Part shown: one piece after another, positions 61,193-64,000 of the stretch | Layout of the letters: each line of letters starts with the position of its first letter | Numbering within the stretch: position 1 is the first letter of the stretch | Assembly (NCBI RefSeq): GCF_001648155.1 | Contig: NZ_CP015199.1 | Span: 2,490,501-2,554,500 of the forward strand | From: Chryseobacterium glaciei | GTDB lineage: Bacteria; Bacteroidota; Bacteroidia; Flavobacteriales; Weeksellaceae | DNA: 64,000 nucleotides | Reading direction: 5' to 3' | Made by a program: the position numbers and the translations under genes | Notes under the pieces: model-generated | What the model saw: the letters and a program-made list of their open reading frames with translations, nothing else | Database searches by the model: none | Told to the model about the DNA's origin: nothing

Positions 61193-64000
61193 TTATTCGC
61201 GATTCTTGATTAAAATCCATCCAGAATACGAAACTGGTAATTTTGTATCTGGCTCTATCCATTTTAAAATATACCAATATGTCCCTGTAGGAAGAGTTCT
61301 TCCATTTGACCTTCCGTCCCAGATATAATTTTTGTCTGATGACTTATATACAGAAGCTCCGTATCTATCTACAACTTCTATTGTTACATTTTGTTTTATT
61401 CTTAAATCTGAATAATTCAAGACATCATTTTTCCCGTCACCATTTGGCGTAATGGCATTAATTAGATTTAAAACTAAAAATTCTTTCGTAACCGGCTGAC
61501 ATCTATCCGCGCCTAAAACATATACCGTATGAATACCTCTTGATAATCCTGTGAAAACGTTTGATGTTTGATAATCAATATCATTCAATGAATATTTATA
61601 AGGAGCCGTTCCTCCTGAAACATTAACCGTTGCCGTAGTTCCTGAAACTGCAATACTTGTAATTGTTGGCGCCTGAGCAGTTGCAACAGTTACCGTCTGA
61701 CGATAAATACATCCGTTGAATCCAAGGTCTACATAATAATTTCCTGCTCCTACCGTAATAGTTTGCGTAGTAGCTCCGTTGCTCCATAAATATGATGTAA
61801 ATCCTGTTCCTGCATCTAATATTACTTTTTCATCAGAACAAATTATCTGATCACGAAGCGTTGTCGATTTTTTTGGAGTTTTTAATTTAATATTTAAAAT
61901 TCCTGTATTCGGACATTCTGTTGCGCTTGTAAATCTTACATAAAAAGTACCAGCTGAATTGATAACTTGTGTAGGAGATATTGCATTCGTTCCTGTCTGA
62001 GCATTAGCCAATGATGTATGGAATGTTAAAGTTACAGCAGGATTATTGGTGAATAAATTTTTATAATCATTAAGGTTTACAGTTTCAGAACCATTAAGAT
62101 CATTGTCGCAAATTTCTGCATTTACCGTGCTTGATAATAAAGTTATTCTGTTTCCAATTTTAAAATTGATCTGCCCAAAAGCTGGCGGGCAACTAGATGG
62201 ATTGTTATCAACTCTTACATAAACAGTTGTATTTGCAGTATAAGTCCAAGTGGTTGGCAATGTATTATTGTTTCCTGCATTTGCATCTGCTTGGTTTAAA
62301 TAATATCTAACTGTAAAATTCGCTGAGTTCGTTACAATTTGAGGAGTTACCGTCGCAAAATTTACGCTGATCGTTCCTTCAAAACTGTTATCACAAAGAG
62401 TTGCGTTATAATTATTTGTATTGATGTTGGGCGAAGGAGTTGCTGTTAAAGTAATCTGAGCGACTTTTGAACATCCTGCCGATGAAGTTACATTAGCATA
62501 AATAATTCCTGCCGGTCCGGAATACGTTGTTGGGTTTGTAATCTGCCCAGTTAAATTTGAATTAGTGAAATAGGTAATTGTAACCCCAGGATCTGAAGAA
62601 ACATTTACTGAAGTAAGGTTGTAAGTTCCGTTTCCGTTTGTTCCTGCGCAAGATGATAAAGAACTATTATTTACGTTCGGAGATGGATTTACAGTTAATG
62701 TGATCTGAGCTATTTTTGAACATCCAGCCGATGAAGTTACATTAGCATAAATGATTCCTGCAGGCCCCGAATACGTTGTTGGATTTGTAATCTGCCCCGT
62801 TAAATTTGAATTCGTAAAATAGGTAATTGTAATCCCAGGATCTGAAGATATATTTGCCAAAGTAAGGTTATAAGTTCCGTTTCCGTTTGTTCCTGCGCAA
62901 GATGCTAAAGAACCATTATTTACATTTGGAACTTGATTTACAGTTAATGTGATCTGAGCTATTTTTGAGCATCCTGCCGATGAAGTTACATTAGCATAAA
63001 TAATTCCTGCAGGTCCCGAATAAGTTGTTGGATTTGTAATTTGTCCAGTTAAATTTGAATTGGTAAAATAGGTAATTATAATCCCAGGATCTGAGGATAC
63101 ATTTGCCAAAGTAAGGTTGTAAGTTCCATTTCCGCTTGTTCCAGTGCAAGATGTTAAAGAAGCATTATTTGCGTTCGGTGATAGATTTGCAGTCAATGTA
63201 ATCTGAGCTGCTTTTGAACATCCATACTGTGAAGTTACAGTAGCATAAATAATTCCTACAGGTCCCGAATAAGTTGTTGGATTTATAATCTGCGCCGTTA
63301 AATTTGGATCGGCAAAATAAGTAACTGTTGTTCCTGCATCTGTTGATACACTTGCTGTTGTTAAATTAAAAGTCCCATTTCCTGTTGCATTTGTACAAGA
63401 TGATAAGGAAGAGTTATTAACATTTAGAACATTTGTGTTGATAATTATTTTAAAATATTCAAAACTGAAAGGATTTCCATTTCCTTGGATGTAATAAATA
63501 AATGTGTCGGTCGTATTTGTGGTAATTCCTGCGTTTGGAGTGTAAGTAATTTGCCCTGTTGCTGGGTTTACCGTTGCTGTTCCTGAAGTTGGCGGAGAAA
63601 TAATATTCGTCAGTGAAGGAACAATTGCCTGTGTTGAGCTTGTAAAAGCCGGAGTGATCACTTTCGTATTACAAGAACCAATATTATATGTAGTTGTAGT
63701 AATTGGCGGACATAAAGTATAGTTATAAATAGCTGTCAGCCTCGTTTCACAACTGTTTTTTGTGATTTGGCAGGTATAATCTCCAGCTCCATATAATTCT
63801 GGATTAATAGAGTAGGAGGTCGCTCCTGGAATTAAAACTCCATTGAAATACCATTGATAAGCATCATAATTGCTGTCTACTTGAAGAAGAATTCCGGCAT
63901 AGCAATCGCCTGTTTTTGTAATGGCAGGCACAGAAGAAAATCCTGCAAAATAACCTCCATAACCTACTGCACCATTTCCTGCTGCTATTCCTGCAGTGAC
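61193..64000 (-). CDS. Giant surface protein, array member 4 (N-terminus outside window)
   Basis: 936 residues in frame to the right edge; the reading frame continues beyond it, so the start is missing. What is visible begins near the end of the IgGFc-like region (VTAGIAAGNGAVGYGGYFAGFSS), then the Ig-like module (YQWYFNGVLIPGATSYS), a cadherin-like module, four tandem 83-residue repeats (63424 to 62429), a pair of NNYNATLCDNS / ICDNDLNGSETVNL modules shared with member 1, and the type B sorting domain (NLINAITPNGDGKNDVLNYSDL...VVDRYGASVY...TGTYWYILKW). No intrinsic terminator was seen between its stop and the next gene. Confidence 0.82.
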   Translation of the reverse strand, partial: VTAGIAAGNGAVGYGGYFAGFSSVPAITKTGDCYAGILLQVDSNYDAYQWYFNGVLIPGATSYSINPELYGAGDYTCQITKNSCETRLTAIYNYTLCPPITTTTYNIGSCNTKVITPAFTSSTQAIVPSLTNIISPPTSGTATVNPATGQITYTPNAGITTNTTDTFIYYIQGNGNPFSFEYFKIIINTNVLNVNNSSLSSCTNATGNGTFNLTTASVSTDAGTTVTYFADPNLTAQIINPTTYSGPVGIIYATVTSQYGCSKAAQITLTANLSPNANNASLTSCTGTSGNGTYNLTLANVSSDPGIIITYFTNSNLTGQITNPTTYSGPAGIIYANVTSSAGCSKIAQITLTVNQVPNVNNGSLASCAGTNGNGTYNLTLANISSDPGITITYFTNSNLTGQITNPTTYSGPAGIIYANVTSSAGCSKIAQITLTVNPSPNVNNSSLSSCAGTNGNGTYNLTSVNVSSDPGVTITYFTNSNLTGQITNPTTYSGPAGIIYANVTSSAGCSKVAQITLTATPSPNINTNNYNATLCDNSFEGTISVNFATVTPQIVTNSANFTVRYYLNQADANAGNNNTLPTTWTYTANTTVYVRVDNNPSSCPPAFGQINFKIGNRITLLSSTVNAEICDNDLNGSETVNLNDYKNLFTNNPAVTLTFHTSLANAQTGTNAISPTQVINSAGTFYVRFTSATECPNTGILNIKLKTPKKSTTLRDQIICSDEKVILDAGTGFTSYLWSNGATTQTITVGAGNYYVDLGFNGCIYRQTVTVATAQAPTITSIAVSGTTATVNVSGGTAPYKYSLNDIDYQTSNVFTGLSRGIHTVYVLGADRCQPVTKEFLVLNLINAITPNGDGKNDVLNYSDLRIKQNVTIEVVDRYGASVYKSSDKNYIWDGRSNGRTLPTGTYWYILKWIEPDTKLPVSYSGWILIKNRE
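62429..63424 (-). repeat. Four 249-base tandem repeats within array member 4
   Basis: Units 62429-62677, 62678-62926, 62927-63175 and 63176-63424, each encoding 83 residues starting NxNN(A/S/G)SL and ending LT(V/A/T). The three lower-coordinate units share an identical 38-residue block; DNA differences there are largely synonymous. The fourth (N-terminal) unit is more diverged. Confidence 0.9.

Noticed and set aside
62429..63424. CRISPR-like array
   Set aside because: Regular repeats are 249 bases long, contiguous and coding in one frame; there are no short repeat-spacer units.

Overview
The window is strongly AT-rich chromosomal DNA from a member of the Bacteroidota, most likely a Chryseobacterium-like flavobacterium (Weeksellaceae). 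Supporting signs are Bacteroidota-type promoters (TTG or TTTG, about 19-23 bases, then TANNTTTG), a SusC/SusD pair, type IX secretion (T9SS) sorting domains of both the type A and gliding-motility (type B) kinds, many short lipoproteins with an S/N-C lipobox, type B ribosomal protein L31, a fused isobutyryl-CoA-mutase-like enzyme, and several Flavobacteriia-restricted DUF families. No rRNA, tRNA, CRISPR array, insertion sequence or prophage was seen.

Layout. 1-5721 (minus): SusC-SusD transporter followed by a Tat-exported phospholipase C that runs off the left edge. 5910-7514: a short Omp85 outer-membrane protein. 7699-12708 (minus): a housekeeping run with a beta-helix lipoprotein, a MazG-like pyrophosphohydrolase, aroA, two small exported proteins and an SDR oxidoreductase. 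12892-14548 (plus): ribosomal protein L31 and a GlmU-family enzyme. 14610-17123 (minus): three exported lipoproteins, one with a JAMM-like motif. 17278-20741 (plus): an XRE regulator, then an ECF sigma / anti-sigma / DUF4252 envelope cassette. 20742-21156: a duplicated hairpin element with its own promoter, a candidate small RNA. 21157-22617: guaB, followed by a cluster of intergenic hairpins.

23163-33313 is a secretion-rich area: two paralogous M43-type metalloproteases, an M64 peptidase with a small partner, a T9SS type A protein, a secreted tail-collar-like protein, DUF4407, small lipoproteins and ruvC. 33364-40450 holds a 2H phosphoesterase, a class-C beta-lactamase-like hydrolase, a membrane Cys-motif protein, a Dph6-like ATPase, a double M16 protease and a TPR protein. 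40538-43885 is IcmF. 44069-47716 contains small membrane proteins and rplM-rpsI-rpsB. 47788-50667 has three paralogous DUF6759-like proteins around trmB. 50871-51659 is an exported carboxypeptidase-regulatory-domain protein.

The last 12 kb (51794-64000, minus) is a tandem array of four giant paralogous surface proteins. The three complete ones have an IgGFc-binding-protein-like N-terminal region, Ig-like repeats and a C-terminal gliding-motility/T9SS sorting domain; three have their own promoter-like box and two a near-identical terminator. The fourth is cut by the right edge and contains four 249-base tandem repeats. The most notable signals are this array, the duplicated hairpin/sRNA candidate at 20.7-21.1 kb, the SusCD-phospholipase neighbourhood, and a set of intergenic inverted repeats that share a design but not a sequence.
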